Assembly: GCA_937873495.1 (NCBI GenBank)
Contig: CALMXZ010000003.1
Span: 62,001-126,000, forward strand
Direction of reading: 5' to 3'
Length of the DNA: 64,000 bases
Source of the DNA: an uncultured Trueperaceae bacterium
Lineage (GTDB): Bacteria; Deinococcota; Deinococci; Deinococcales; Trueperaceae
Part shown: positions 1 to 10,777 of the stretch, piece after piece
How positions within the stretch are numbered: the first letter of the stretch is position 1
Layout: the number at the start of each line of letters is the position of its first letter
Notes under the pieces: generated by a model
Told to the model about the DNA's origin: nothing
What the model saw: only the letters and a program-made list of their open reading frames with translations
The model's database searches: none
Translations under genes and position numbers: made by a program

Positions 1-122
1 TCATCGGGCATACGCTGCAACCCTTGCGGTTGCAGTATGTCGAGTTCTTCACCAAGTTCGGCTTCTACGACGAAAGCGGCCGACCGTACAGACCGTTCAA
101 ACTCCTAGGAGGAAAGTCATGA
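1..122 (+). CDS. atpI: V-type ATPase subunit I, C-terminal end (partial)
   Basis: Only the last 39 codons of a gene entering from the left edge are present; the first complete codon is at position 3 and the TGA stop at 120-122 overlaps the ATG of the next gene (ATGA). The peptide contains LQPLRLQYVEFFTKFGFY, which matches the conserved C-terminus of the large membrane subunit I (a-subunit) of rotary V/A-ATPases, where subunit I supplies the stator half-channels for ions. The identity is strongly supported by its place directly ahead of the proteolipid subunit, as in Thermus. Confidence 0.85.
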   Translation, partial: IGHTLQPLRLQYVEFFTKFGFYDESGRPYRPFKLLGGKS

Positions 123-430
123 ATAAGGCAGTTCGGGTTCTCTCCACCATCTCCCTCTTCACCATCTTCGGCGCCGTCGCCTTCGCCCAGGCGGCCGGCG
201 GCCCCAGCGTCGGTGCCGGTCTCATCGCCCTCGGTGCCGGCCTCGCCATCGGCCTCGCCGCCATCGCCGTAGGTATCGCCCAGGCCGCCATCGGTAGCGC
301 CGGTGCCGGGCTCCTCGCCGAGCGCCCCGAGGCCTTCGGTCAGGTCCTGATCTACCTCGTCATCCCCGAGACGCTCATCATCTTCGGCTTCGTCATCGCG
401 TTCTTCCTCAACAACCAGATCGGCGGGTAA
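119..430 (+). CDS. atpK: V-type ATPase proteolipid subunit K (c-ring)
   Basis: This 103-residue protein forms the ion-translocating rotor ring of the V/A-ATPase. Residues 1-23 look like a cleavable signal sequence ending AFA, followed by two transmembrane helices (about 32-60 and 74-98) in one hairpin, as in Thermus rather than the four-helix eukaryotic type. The second helix carries the conserved ion-binding glutamate E84 in VIPETLIIFG. No second coordinating Gln/Glu typical of Na+ rings is obvious, so protons are the likely ion (inference). The start overlaps the subunit I stop by 4 nt; AGGAGG lies 8 nt upstream. Confidence 0.95.
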   Translation: MNKAVRVLSTISLFTIFGAVAFAQAAGGPSVGAGLIALGAGLAIGLAAIAVGIAQAAIGSAGAGLLAERPEAFGQVLIYLVIPETLIIFGFVIAFFLNNQIGG

Positions 431-432
431 GC

Positions 433-1023
433 GTGGCTGATCTTTCGGCTCTGCTCGAGAAAGAGGCGAGCACCGAGATCGAGGCCATCCGCTCCGAGGC
501 GCGCGACCGCGCCTCGGAGATCGTTGCGGGTGCGCGCGCGGAGGCCGAGAGCATCGAGGCCGCCCGCGCCCGCGCCAGCAAGGCGCAGGGTGAGGCGATG
601 TTGGTGCGCGCCAAGTCGGCGGCGCAGCTCGAAGCTGCATCGTTGCGCCTCAAGGCGCAGTACGAGGGCGTCGAGAGCGTCTTCGCGGCCGCCAAGGCCA
701 AGCTCGACACGCTGTCGGCCGACGAGGGGGCGTACGCCCCCGTCTTCGCCAAGCTGCTCGCCGAGGCGCTCGCCGGTGCGGGCGGCCAGGCCGTCAAGTC
801 CGTCGTCGTGGCGGCCCGCGACCGCGGCCTGGCTGAGAAGGCCGTCGCAGAAGCGGGCCTCAAGGCCCCCGTCGAGACCGCCGAGGACGTCAAGGGCGGC
901 GTCCGCCTGCGCACGGTCGACAACAGCATCATCGAGAACACGCTCCACGGCCGCCTGGACGCGCTGCGTGGCGAGCTCGCGTCGGAGGTCTCGGCGGCGC
1001 TCTTCGGCGCCAAGGCGGGTTGA
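433..1023 (+). CDS. atpE: V-type ATPase subunit E (peripheral stalk)
   Basis: This 196-residue protein is the peripheral-stalk subunit E, which pairs with subunit G to brace the catalytic head against subunit I. The first 90 or so residues are Ala/Glu/Arg-rich and helical with long heptad-like runs, as expected for the stalk coiled coil; the remainder is the compact C-terminal domain that binds the A/B head. The start is a GTG two bases after the subunit K stop, so translation is probably coupled. The gene sits between K and C, the standard position. Confidence 0.9.
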   Translation: MADLSALLEKEASTEIEAIRSEARDRASEIVAGARAEAESIEAARARASKAQGEAMLVRAKSAAQLEAASLRLKAQYEGVESVFAAAKAKLDTLSADEGAYAPVFAKLLAEALAGAGGQAVKSVVVAARDRGLAEKAVAEAGLKAPVETAEDVKGGVRLRTVDNSIIENTLHGRLDALRGELASEVSAALFGAKAG

Positions 1024-1029
1024 CGAAGC

Positions 1030-2055
1030 ATGTCTAGCGATTACGGCTACATCAACGCGCGCGTCAAGGGCATGAAGGCCAAGCTCCTCGGGCAGGCGTT
1101 CTACCAGTCCGCTCTCGACGCGAGCGACTTCAAGACCTTCACGGCCGGCCTCATGCAGACCCCGTACATGCGGGAGCTGGAGGAGGCGCAGGCGCGCGCG
1201 AGCGGCCTCGGCGCCGTGGATCAGGCCGTGGCGCGCAACGTCTATCACACCGCTCACGGCCTGCTGACCTTCTCGGACGGTCAGGCGCGCGAGCTCATCG
1301 GCATGCTGCTCATGCGCTTCGACCTCGCGAACGTCAAGGCCATCGCCAGGGGCAAGCACGCCGGCAAGGGTCTCGAGGAGATCCAGGGGTCGCTCTTCCC
1401 GGCCGGTGAGCTCAAGCCGAGCCTGCTCGAGCAGGCGGCGGTGGCTTCCGACATGGCCGCGGCCGCCCAAGTGCTCGCCTTGGCGAGGACCGAGGTCACG
1501 TCGGCCTTCCTAAGGGCCGCGCGGCGCTACCAGAACGAGCCCGACCTCTACACCCTCGAGGTCGCGCTCGACCAGGCGTACTACGCCGGCATGCTGGAGC
1601 GGGCCGAGGCGGCCAAGGCCCCTGCCGCCCTGAAGCGGCATCTGCAGCTCGAGATCGACGCGGCCAACCTGCGCACCGCCCTGAAGGTCAGGGGCATGGG
1701 CGCCGGCGCGGCGCGCGACCTGTTCATCCGTGGCGGTCGCGAGATCAGACGCGACACGTTCGAGGCCCTGATCGGCGACCAGGACAGCGCGCTGTCGACC
1801 TTGGCGGGCGGCACGTTCGCCGCCGTCGCCACGGCCGTCCAGGGCGACGGCGGCCTCGGTGCCGCCGAGGCCGAGATTCGCAAGGTCCTGGACGATGACG
1901 CGAAGCGTATCTCCTACGATCCCCTCGAGATCGGCGTGGTCGTCGACTACCTGCGGCGCAAGGAGGCGGAGGCGGCGCAGCTCAGGCTGCTCGCCCGCGG
2001 CAAGTTCTACGGTGTGCCGCGCGCCGCCCTCGAACGGGAGCTGACCCATGCCTAA
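1030..2055 (+). CDS. atpC: V-type ATPase subunit C (rotor-ring adaptor)
   Basis: This 341-residue protein is the funnel-shaped subunit C (AC39/subunit d family) that couples the central stalk to the proteolipid ring. The N-terminus SSDYGYINARVKGMKAKLL is typical of the family, the body is all-helical, and the length matches Thermus subunit C (about 320). It starts 6 nt after subunit E and runs 8 nt into subunit F. Confidence 0.93.
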   Translation: MSSDYGYINARVKGMKAKLLGQAFYQSALDASDFKTFTAGLMQTPYMRELEEAQARASGLGAVDQAVARNVYHTAHGLLTFSDGQARELIGMLLMRFDLANVKAIARGKHAGKGLEEIQGSLFPAGELKPSLLEQAAVASDMAAAAQVLALARTEVTSAFLRAARRYQNEPDLYTLEVALDQAYYAGMLERAEAAKAPAALKRHLQLEIDAANLRTALKVRGMGAGAARDLFIRGGREIRRDTFEALIGDQDSALSTLAGGTFAAVATAVQGDGGLGAAEAEIRKVLDDDAKRISYDPLEIGVVVDYLRRKEAEAAQLRLLARGKFYGVPRAALERELTHA

Positions 2056-2374
2056 GCTGCTCGTCCTCACGGACGCGGAGACGGCCATCGGCTATCGCCT
2101 GGCGGGCGTCGAGGTGCGCGAGAGCGTACCCGGCGAAGCCGTCCATGCGCTCGAAGAGATCATCCACTCCGACGAGTACGGGCTCGTGGTCGTCGACGAG
2201 GGACTCATCCACGACCCGGCCAAGGCTGGCGAGCGCGCCATGCGCGGCCGCGACCTTCCCGTGTTGCTAAGCGTCCCGAGCCTCGGGGCTGCGTTCGGCG
2301 AAGGCGACGACGCCGTCACCTACATGAAGGACTTGGTGCGAAGCGCCATCGGCTTCGACATCAAGTTGGAATAG
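2048..2374 (+). CDS. atpF: V-type ATPase subunit F
   Basis: This 108-residue Rossmann-like protein is the central-stalk subunit F, which binds subunit D and modulates ATPase activity. It has the family pattern of a short N-terminal beta strand (KLLVLTDAETAIGYRLAGV), a central VVVDEGLI strand, and a C-terminal helix that ends in the region known to contact D. The ATG lies inside the end of subunit C (8-nt overlap), which supports translational coupling. Confidence 0.92.
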   Translation: MPKLLVLTDAETAIGYRLAGVEVRESVPGEAVHALEEIIHSDEYGLVVVDEGLIHDPAKAGERAMRGRDLPVLLSVPSLGAAFGEGDDAVTYMKDLVRSAIGFDIKLE

Positions 2375-2389
2375 CGGGAGATACTGACA

Positions 2390-4129
<1,740 letters not shown>

Positions 4130-4142
4130 GGCTAGGAGAGAG

Positions 4143-5567
4143 ATGAGCAGCAACCTACTCAAGAAGGTCTACAGCGAGGTCAGCTACGTTTCCGGGCCGC
4201 TCCTGTTCCTCCAGAACGCGCCGGACCTCTCCTACAACGCCATCGTCCAGATCAAGGACGGCGCGGGGCGCGTTCGCGGCGGGCAGGTCATCGAGGTGTC
4301 GAAGGAGTACACGGTCCTCCAGGTCTTCGAAGAGACCTCGGGCATCGACCTCTCCACCACCACGGTCAGCCTCGTCGACAACGTGGCCCGCCTCGGCGTG
4401 GCGCGCGAGATGATCGGCCGCCGTTTCAACGGCGCCGGCGAGCCCATCGACGGCCTGCCGCCCGTCGTGGCCGACAAGCGCCTCCCCATCGGGGGCGCGC
4501 CCATCAACCCGGTGGCCCGTCAGAAGCCGGAGGAGTTCATCCAGACCGGCATCTCGACGATCGACACGCTCATCAGCCTCGTCAGAGGCCAGAAGCTGCC
4601 GATCTTCTCCGGCTCGGGCCTCCCCGCCAACGAGCTGGCCGCGCAGATCGCGCGCCAGGCGACGGTCATCGGCGAGGACACGGAGTTCGCCGTCGTGTTC
4701 GCGGCCATGGGCGTCACGCAGCGCGAGCTGACGTTCTTCACGCAGGAGTTCGAACGCACCGGCGCCCTCGCGCGCTCCGTGCTCTTCCTCAACAAGGCCG
4801 ACGACCCGGCGGTCGAGCGTCTGCTCACGCCGAAGATGGCCCTCACGGCGGCCGAGTACCTCGCGTTCGAGCTCGGTTACCACGTGCTCGTCATTCTCAC
4901 GGACATGACGAACTACTGCGAGGCCCTGCGCGAGATCGGCGGCGCCCGCGAAGAGATCCCGGGCCGCCGCGGCTACCCCGGCTACATGTACACCGACCTC
5001 GCGTCCATCTACGAGCGCGCGGGCGTGGTGGAGGGGCTCAAGGGCTCCATCACCCAGCTCCCGATCCTCACCATGCCGGACGACGACGTCACGCACCCGA
5101 TCCCCGACCTGACGGGTTACATCACCGAGGGCCAGATCTACCTGGCGCGCGCCCTGCACAACAAGGGCGTCTACCCGCCGATCAACCCGGGCCCGTCGCT
5201 CTCGCGCCTCATGAACAACGGCATCGGCCAGGGCAAGACGCGCAAGGACCACAAGAACGTGGCCGACCAGCTCCAGGCCGCTTACGCCAACGGCCTCGAC
5301 CTCAGGCGCCTCGTGGCCATCACGGGCGAGGACGCGCTGTCCGAGAACGACAAGCTCTACCTCAAGTTCGCGGACGAGTTCGAGCGTCACTTCGTGAACC
5401 AGGGCAGCGCCGACCGCTCCATCGAGGACTCCCTGTCGATCGCCTGGGCCATCCTGTCGCAGCTGCCGAGGAGCGAACTCACCAGGCTCGCCAACGACCA
5501 GATCGACAAGTACTACGGCGCGAAGATGGACGAGCTCTGGGGCGCCATCCGCCAGGACCGGCTGTAG
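4143..5567 (+). CDS. atpB: V-type ATPase regulatory subunit B
   Basis: This 474-residue protein is the non-catalytic B subunit that alternates with A in the head. The position of the P-loop is occupied by SGSGLPANE, which lacks the Walker lysine, as is normal for B subunits. Conserved B-type segments are visible ([43 protein letters not shown]). It begins 13 nt after subunit A behind GGAGAG and is followed by subunit D. Confidence 0.98.
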   Translation: MSSNLLKKVYSEVSYVSGPLLFLQNAPDLSYNAIVQIKDGAGRVRGGQVIEVSKEYTVLQVFEETSGIDLSTTTVSLVDNVARLGVAREMIGRRFNGAGEPIDGLPPVVADKRLPIGGAPINPVARQKPEEFIQTGISTIDTLISLVRGQKLPIFSGSGLPANELAAQIARQATVIGEDTEFAVVFAAMGVTQRELTFFTQEFERTGALARSVLFLNKADDPAVERLLTPKMALTAAEYLAFELGYHVLVILTDMTNYCEALREIGGAREEIPGRRGYPGYMYTDLASIYERAGVVEGLKGSITQLPILTMPDDDVTHPIPDLTGYITEGQIYLARALHNKGVYPPINPGPSLSRLMNNGIGQGKTRKDHKNVADQLQAAYANGLDLRRLVAITGEDALSENDKLYLKFADEFERHFVNQGSADRSIEDSLSIAWAILSQLPRSELTRLANDQIDKYYGAKMDELWGAIRQDRL

Positions 5568-5584
5568 AGCCCGGGAGGTAGGCC

Positions 5585-6217
5585 ATGGCAGAGAACATCG
5601 CCCCGACCAGATCGAACCTCCTGCAGAGGCGCGACCAGGTCAAGCTCGCCATCCGCGGCGCCGACCTGCTCAAGCGCAAGCGGGACGCGCTGGTCGGCGA
5701 GTTCTTCGCGCTCGTCAAGTCGTCGCTCGAGGCACGCCGCCAACTGTCGCAGGCGAGCCGCGACGCGTACTTCGCCCTCTTCCTCGCGAACGCCTGGGAC
5801 GGCCCCGAGGCCGTCGGCAGCCTCGCGCTCGCCCAAGACCGGACCCTCGAGATTGGGCTGAAGATGGAGAACATCTTCGGCGTCAAGGTCCCGCAAGTGC
5901 AGCCGCCGACCTTCGACGACGCCCTGCCGTTCTCGCCCGTCGGCGCAGGCGCCTCGACGCTCGAGGCCGCCAGGCAGTTCCGCAAGCTCGTCGAGGCCAT
6001 CACCAAGGTGGCGGCGACCGAGACGCGCCTGCGGCGCATCGGCGAGGAGATCAAGAAGACGAACCGGCGCGTGAACGCCCTCGAGCAGCTCGTGATCCCT
6101 GGCATCAACTACGAGATCAGGAGCATCCGCAGCGTCCTCGACCAGCGGGCGCTGGAGGAAGTGACCACGCTCAAGCGCATCAAGGCCAAACTGGAGGCGC
6201 GCGAGAAGGCGGGCTGA
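5585..6217 (+). CDS. atpD: V-type ATPase subunit D (central shaft)
   Basis: This 210-residue protein is the rotating central shaft. N- and C-terminal stretches form the long antiparallel coiled coil (NLLQRRDQVKLAIRGADLLKRKRDALV at the start and RRVNALEQLVIPGINYEI near the end), as in all family members. It follows subunit B by 17 nt with a strong GGGAGGT ribosome-binding site. It is the last gene of the operon, ahead of a hairpin terminator. Confidence 0.95.
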   Translation: MAENIAPTRSNLLQRRDQVKLAIRGADLLKRKRDALVGEFFALVKSSLEARRQLSQASRDAYFALFLANAWDGPEAVGSLALAQDRTLEIGLKMENIFGVKVPQVQPPTFDDALPFSPVGAGASTLEAARQFRKLVEAITKVAATETRLRRIGEEIKKTNRRVNALEQLVIPGINYEIRSIRSVLDQRALEEVTTLKRIKAKLEAREKAG

Positions 6218-6262
6218 TAAGCTCGCGGCTCCGGCCGCCCCCACGAAGCTCCAGCACTCCTA

Positions 6263-6286
6263 AAGGCGCCCCAACCGGGGCGCCTT
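6263..6286 (+). terminator. Hairpin terminator after the V-ATPase operon
   Basis: A perfect 10-bp inverted repeat (AAGGCGCCCC / GGGGCGCCTT) with loop AACC lies 46 nt after the atpD stop. The upstream arm is flanked by AA and the downstream arm ends TT, followed by CGCTT rather than a long T run, so it is a strong stem with a weak U-tract. Confidence 0.75.
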
Positions 6287-6545
6287 CGCTTGGCTCGGGC
6301 GCTGCTCGGTCCCGGTCGGCTCGCGACGACCGGCTCCGCCTTTCCTCCGCCGTTCGGCCTCCGGTGCGCCGGACGCCGAAGGCGCCGTCCTGGACGCCGC
6401 GATCGACCCGAGGATGCGTTGGCGTGTGTGACGCGCGCTTTGACAGGGTGGCGAGCTACCGGATAAAGTCCCGTAGACCCCTTTCTTGCTCCCTTGGAGG
6501 GGAGTCGACAATCCAACTCTGCGCGTCACGCAGGAAGGTGAACCA
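6287..6545. other. Intergenic region before the amino-acid transporter
   Basis: No gene is supported here. The first half is unremarkable GC-rich sequence. The second half holds a recognisable promoter (6440-6467) and a leader of roughly 70 nt ending in AGGAAGG ahead of aapJ. No riboswitch or tRNA-like fold was recognised by eye. Confidence 0.5.
6440..6467 (+). promoter_or_regulatory. Sigma-A type promoter for the aap operon
   Basis: A consensus -35 TTGACA (6440-6445) is followed after 16 nt by GATAAA (6462-6467, four of six matches to TATAAT). It is the only consensus -35/-10 pair in this region and gives a leader of about 70 nt with an SD sequence, unlike the leaderless arrangement common elsewhere in the window. 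Confidence 0.6.
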
Positions 6546-7571
6546 ATGACCCGATACTTCCGGTTCCTCGTAGCGCTGGCTCTAGTCGTTAGTGCCGGCA
6601 CGGTATTCGCTCAAGGTCGACTCCAGGCCATCAAGGACCGCGGCGAGCTGCGCTGCGGTGTGAACGCCAACCTGCCGGGGTTCGGCGTGCCGGACGCCTC
6701 CGGCGCCTACACCGGCTTCGACATCGACTTCTGCAAGGCGATCGCGGCCGCCGTCTTCGGCGACGCCTCCAAGGTCGTCTACCGTCCCCTGACGGCCGGC
6801 GAGCGCCCGACGGCCCTCCAGTCCGGCGAGATCGACGTGCTCATCCGCAACACCACGCGCACGAGCATCCGCGAGACCGACTGGGGCGCCAACTTCGCTC
6901 CCACGACGTACTACGACGGCCAGGGCTTCATGGTGCGCAAGGACTCCGGCATCAACAGTCTGCGCGACTTCGAAGGCCGCTCCATCTGCGTGCAGTCCGG
7001 CACCACGACCGAGACGAACCTCGGCACCACGCTGGCCGGGCTCGGCGTGCAGTTCACGCCGGTCATCTTCGAGACGGCCCCCGTGCTGATCGCCGCCTAC
7101 GACGACGGCCAGTGCGACGGTTGGACGACGGACGGCTCCGGCCTCGTCTCCTACCAGACCCAGCTCCGCGTCCCAAGCGACCACAAGATCCTGCCGGTCA
7201 TCATCTCCAAGGAGCCGCTCGGGCCCGCCGTCCTGCACGGTGACGACCAGTGGTACGACGTCGTCTCCTGGACCATCTACGCCCTGTTCGACGCCGAAGA
7301 GTACGGCGTGACGCAGGCGAACGTCGACGACATGCTCTTCAACGCCGCCGACCCGCAGGTCAAGCGCCTCCTCGGCGCCCCCGGCTCCGAGTCGTACGTC
7401 CAGGCCTTCGGCCTCCGCGCCGACGCCTTCTACCAGGCCATCAAGGCGGTAGGCAACTACGGCGAGATCTTCGATCGCAACCTCGGCTCCGGCTCCGTGT
7501 TCGGACTCGAGCGTGGCATCAACGCCCAGTACTACGACGGCGGCCTGATCTACGGGTTCCCGTTCAACTGA
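6546..7571 (+). CDS. aapJ: Amino-acid ABC transporter substrate-binding protein
   Basis: This 341-residue secreted protein captures L-amino acids for the permease-ATPase encoded downstream. Residues 1-22 are a signal peptide (Arg/Phe start, hydrophobic core, VFA end). The mature part matches the AapJ branch of family 3 binding proteins: GVNANLPGFGVPD, the ERPTALQSGEIDVLIRNTT ligand strand, TTYYDGQGFMVRKD and CVQSGTTTETNL. The chosen ATG has AGGAAGG 8 nt upstream; an in-frame start 60 nt earlier lacks one and would precede the signal peptide. First gene of a J-Q-M-P operon. Confidence 0.93.
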   Translation: MTRYFRFLVALALVVSAGTVFAQGRLQAIKDRGELRCGVNANLPGFGVPDASGAYTGFDIDFCKAIAAAVFGDASKVVYRPLTAGERPTALQSGEIDVLIRNTTRTSIRETDWGANFAPTTYYDGQGFMVRKDSGINSLRDFEGRSICVQSGTTTETNLGTTLAGLGVQFTPVIFETAPVLIAAYDDGQCDGWTTDGSGLVSYQTQLRVPSDHKILPVIISKEPLGPAVLHGDDQWYDVVSWTIYALFDAEEYGVTQANVDDMLFNAADPQVKRLLGAPGSESYVQAFGLRADAFYQAIKAVGNYGEIFDRNLGSGSVFGLERGINAQYYDGGLIYGFPFN

Positions 7572-7591
7572 GCTCGGCCTGAGTCGAGCGT

Positions 7592-7649
7592 GGCGGCGCA
7601 CTTCGGATGCGGAGTGCGCCGCCCTCTACCTCCCGCCCGCCGGGGCGGG
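7592..7649 (+). other. Tandem hairpins between aapJ and aapQ
   Basis: Two adjacent stems lie in the 153-nt gap: an 11-bp stem GGCGGCGCACT/AGTGCGCCGCC (7592-7602 with 7613-7623, loop 10 nt) and a 7-bp stem CCCGCCC/GGGCGGG (7632-7638 with 7643-7649, loop 4 nt). Neither has a U-tract. In binding-protein-dependent transporters such structures commonly stabilise the binding-protein mRNA and reduce read-through to the permease genes. Confidence 0.55.
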
Positions 7650-7724
7650 TCCACCCGACTCCACCTATTCCCAAGCGAGCTGACCATGACGAACACCTGC
7701 CACAGAACGGGACCCTGAGGACGG

Positions 7725-9536
7725 ATGCAGCCAGGTAAGTCGAGCGTCAGCCCGTCGACGGCCGTCGTGCCGTTCTGGCGCAACGTCAAGATCATCGGCG
7801 TCATCGCCCAGTTCGTGTTCGTCATCGCGCTCGTCGCGGGCATCGGCATCCTCGTCAACAACGTCGTCACGGCCCTGGCGAAGGCCAACTTGCCCGCCGA
7901 CTTCTCTTTCCTCGGCAAGCCCGCCGGCATCCCCATCGCCGAGCGGGCCATTCCGTACCAGGTGACCGACACCTACGCGCGCGCCCTGGTCATCGGGTTC
8001 CTCAACACGCTCAAGATCGCCGTGGTCGGCGTGGTCCTCGCCACCGTCATAGGCGTCTTCATGGGCGTCATGCGCCTATCTAGCAACTGGCTCGTCAGGA
8101 CCATGGCGAGCGTCTATGTCGAAGTCCTGCGCAACATCCCGCTGGCGGTGCAGATCGTCTTCTGGTACTCGGCGGTGCTGCTCCCGTTCCCGCCGCGCAT
8201 CAGCGACCCCATCGCGCTGCCCGGCGGCTTGATCATGTCCAACGTCGGCCTGGCCTTCCCGTTCCTGTACCCCACCTATCGGTTCGGAGTGTGGGTGCCG
8301 TACCTGATCGCCGCCGCGGTGCTTGCCTGCGTCGCGTGGTGGTGGCGTAGGCGCGCGCTCGCCAAGGCCGACAGGGTCGGCAGCGTCTGGCCGTTCCCCG
8401 TCGTCACGTTCCTGGTGGTCGCCGGCCTGGGCCTGGGCCTGTCGTACCTCGGCCGCTCGGTGCCTAGCGACCTAACGTTCACGTTCGAGGCCGACCGCGG
8501 CAGGGGCACGACGGCGTTCGTGGTCGACGGCAAGTCGCGGCCCGCGGCCTTCGTGCCCGTCGCCATCGAGATCGAGAAGGCCAGCCTCACCGTCAGCAGC
8601 CAGAACCTGGTCGAGTCCCGCCAGGACGTCAGGGGCAGCGTCCGGTTCCCGCTCATGAGCGAGCGTGAGGCGGACGCCTTCGAGTTCACCTTCGCGGACG
8701 CCGCGGCCGCCGAGGAACGCGGCTTGCAACTGAGCTTCGACAAGTACCCGTCCGTCGCGACCATCTACGTCGACCGCAACGGCAACGGCAAGCTCGATGC
8801 CGGAGAGGATGTCGACCCGGCGACGAACCGCGGCTACGGCGGCGTGGACGTCGTCATGACGGTCACTAACTTCCGCCGGACCCTGGTGTCCGACCGCGAC
8901 GGCCAGGTCCGCACGCCCACCTTCAAGCACATCGACGAGGCCGCGGCGGCGGTCGAGGAGAGCGCGGCGCCGCGGGCCGGCACGCGCTTTTCCGCCTTCG
9001 GTCAGGCGGCGACGGCCACGGTCTCCGAGTCGGCGCTGACGGCCAAGACCGAGATCCAGCCCGTCGGCGCCCTGGTCCTCAGCCGCGCGTACGTCCCGGT
9101 CTCCAACTACGAGGGCGGTATGCGCCTGACCGTCAACTACCTGGCGCTGCTGCTCGCGCTCGTGGTCTACACGTCCTCGTTCATAGCCGAGATAGTGCGC
9201 GGCGGTATCCTGGCCGTTCCCAAGGGTCAGCGGGAGGCGGCGCGGGCCATCGGCCTGTCCGGGGTGCAGACGTTCTCGCTCATCATCTTCCCGCAGGCCA
9301 TGCGCATCGTCCTGCCGCCGATGATCAGCCAGTACCTCAACCTCACGAAGAACTCGTCGCTCGCCTCGCTGGCCGGTTACGCGGAACTGTTCGTCATCGC
9401 CAGCGTGGTCAGCAACCAGACGGGCGCCGCCATCCCCATCGCGCTGCTGCTCATCGGTGCGTACCTCGCCATCAGCCTCGCGTTCTCCGTCGTCCTCAAC
9501 CAGGTGAACGCCCGGTTGGCGCTAGTGGAGCGTTGA
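7725..9536 (+). CDS. aapQ: Amino-acid ABC transporter permease with EF-hand-bearing insertion
   Basis: This 603-residue inner-membrane permease is the AapQ-type partner of AapM. Hydrophobic helices occur near the N-terminus and at about 85-170 and 185-245, and the C-terminal core holds the EAA loop that docks the ATPase (FIAEIVRGGILAVPKGQREAARAIGLS region). AapQ proteins are normally near 400 residues; the excess is a roughly 205-residue, strand-rich insertion (about 247-453) between membrane segments. Within it, D350-R-N-G-N-G-K-L-D-A-G-E361 is a full 12-position EF-hand loop. The gene starts at an ATG with TGAGGA upstream and is followed 1 nt after its stop by aapM. Confidence 0.9.
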   Translation: MQPGKSSVSPSTAVVPFWRNVKIIGVIAQFVFVIALVAGIGILVNNVVTALAKANLPADFSFLGKPAGIPIAERAIPYQVTDTYARALVIGFLNTLKIAVVGVVLATVIGVFMGVMRLSSNWLVRTMASVYVEVLRNIPLAVQIVFWYSAVLLPFPPRISDPIALPGGLIMSNVGLAFPFLYPTYRFGVWVPYLIAAAVLACVAWWWRRRALAKADRVGSVWPFPVVTFLVVAGLGLGLSYLGRSVPSDLTFTFEADRGRGTTAFVVDGKSRPAAFVPVAIEIEKASLTVSSQNLVESRQDVRGSVRFPLMSEREADAFEFTFADAAAAEERGLQLSFDKYPSVATIYVDRNGNGKLDAGEDVDPATNRGYGGVDVVMTVTNFRRTLVSDRDGQVRTPTFKHIDEAAAAVEESAAPRAGTRFSAFGQAATATVSESALTAKTEIQPVGALVLSRAYVPVSNYEGGMRLTVNYLALLLALVVYTSSFIAEIVRGGILAVPKGQREAARAIGLSGVQTFSLIIFPQAMRIVLPPMISQYLNLTKNSSLASLAGYAELFVIASVVSNQTGAAIPIALLLIGAYLAISLAFSVVLNQVNARLALVER

Positions 9537-9537
9537 C

Positions 9538-10743
9538 ATGATCCCGCCGCGCCCCGCACCCGTCAAAGCGCACGGCTTCAGGTTCTGGTTGCGCAAGAAC
9601 CTGTTCAACGGGCCGTTCAACTCCGCGCTGACCCTCGTCGCCGCGGTCGTCGCCGCCTGGTCGCTCTACAACCTCGGCAACTTCATCTTCGTCGAGGGGT
9701 CGTGGGGCCAGGTGTGGCGCAACATGCGGCTGTTCGGCGTCTACCGCTACCCCGTCGAGCACCTGTGGCGCCCCCTGCTCGCGCTCGGCATGATGCTCGG
9801 CCTGATGGGGGTCATGGCGGGCGCCGCCGGCCGGAAGTCGATCGTGGCGGGCGCCTTCCTGCCCATCCAGGGCTTCGTGGCCGTCGTCTCGGCGGTCGCC
9901 GTGATCTTCTGGCCTTCGGTCCGCTTCCTGTGGCCCGCCGCGTTGGCGCTCGGCTTCATCGGGTACTTCGTCGGGCGGCGTTGGCCCCGCGCCGTCAAGT
10001 ACCTGTCGTGGGGTTGGGGCGCCTGGCTGGTCGTCGGCTACCTCCTCCTGAGCGGCTTCACGGCAGGCGGTGCGCTCGGGAGGGTGCCGGTGCGCGACTG
10101 GGGCGGCTTCCTCCTTACCCTGATCCTGTTCACGGGCATCATCCCGAGCTTCCCGATCGGCATCGCGCTGGCGCTCGGCCGCAACAGCAAGCTACCCGCC
10201 ATCAAGTACTTCTGCATCGGCTTCATCGAGGTGGTGCGCGGGGCCCCGCTCATCATGTGGCTCTTCATCGCCTCGCTGCTCCTGCCCCTCATCCTCAACG
10301 TCGACGCCAACTCCTTGCCAGCCATCATGCGCGCCTACGTCGCCATCACGCTCTTCTCCGCCGCGTACATGGCGGAGAACGTCCGTGGCGGTCTCCAGGC
10401 CGTCCCGCGCGGCCAGGGCGAGGCGGCCCGCGCCCTCGGTCTCTCCGCCTGGCAGACCACCCTGCTCATCGTGCTGCCGCAAGCGCTGCGAGCCGTCATC
10501 CCCGCCATCGTCGGGCAGGCCATCGGCCTGTTCAAGGACACCTCGCTGGTCTTCATCGTCGGCCTGGTCGACTTCTTCAAGGTCGGCGACATCGTGTCGG
10601 TGCAGCCGGAGGCCCTGCTCGTCACGGGGGGCGTCAAGCTCGAGGTCTTCCTCTTCATCGCCGTCATCTACTTCTTCTTCGCCTACCGGATGTCCATCGC
10701 CAGTCGCCAACTGGAGAAGCGCCTCGGGGTGGGGGAGAGATGA
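9538..10743 (+). CDS. aapM: Amino-acid ABC transporter permease AapM
   Basis: This 401-residue membrane protein is the second permease of the transporter. Several hydrophobic helices fill residues 25-200, followed by the binding-protein-dependent permease core with the EAA motif (YMAENVRGGLQAVPRGQGEAARALGLS region, about 277-303) and the conserved FKDTSLVFIVGL segment. The size is normal for AapM, in contrast to the enlarged AapQ. It starts one base after the aapQ stop. Confidence 0.93.
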   Translation: MIPPRPAPVKAHGFRFWLRKNLFNGPFNSALTLVAAVVAAWSLYNLGNFIFVEGSWGQVWRNMRLFGVYRYPVEHLWRPLLALGMMLGLMGVMAGAAGRKSIVAGAFLPIQGFVAVVSAVAVIFWPSVRFLWPAALALGFIGYFVGRRWPRAVKYLSWGWGAWLVVGYLLLSGFTAGGALGRVPVRDWGGFLLTLILFTGIIPSFPIGIALALGRNSKLPAIKYFCIGFIEVVRGAPLIMWLFIASLLLPLILNVDANSLPAIMRAYVAITLFSAAYMAENVRGGLQAVPRGQGEAARALGLSAWQTTLLIVLPQALRAVIPAIVGQAIGLFKDTSLVFIVGLVDFFKVGDIVSVQPEALLVTGGVKLEVFLFIAVIYFFFAYRMSIASRQLEKRLGVGER

Positions 10744-10777
10744 GCTGCACCGCCAGCTCCAGCTACGGAGGTAACAC

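Noticed and set aside
119-430. Signal sequence on the ATPase K subunit as an anomaly
   Set aside because: Thermus-type K subunits also carry such an N-terminal segment, so it is normal for this lineage.
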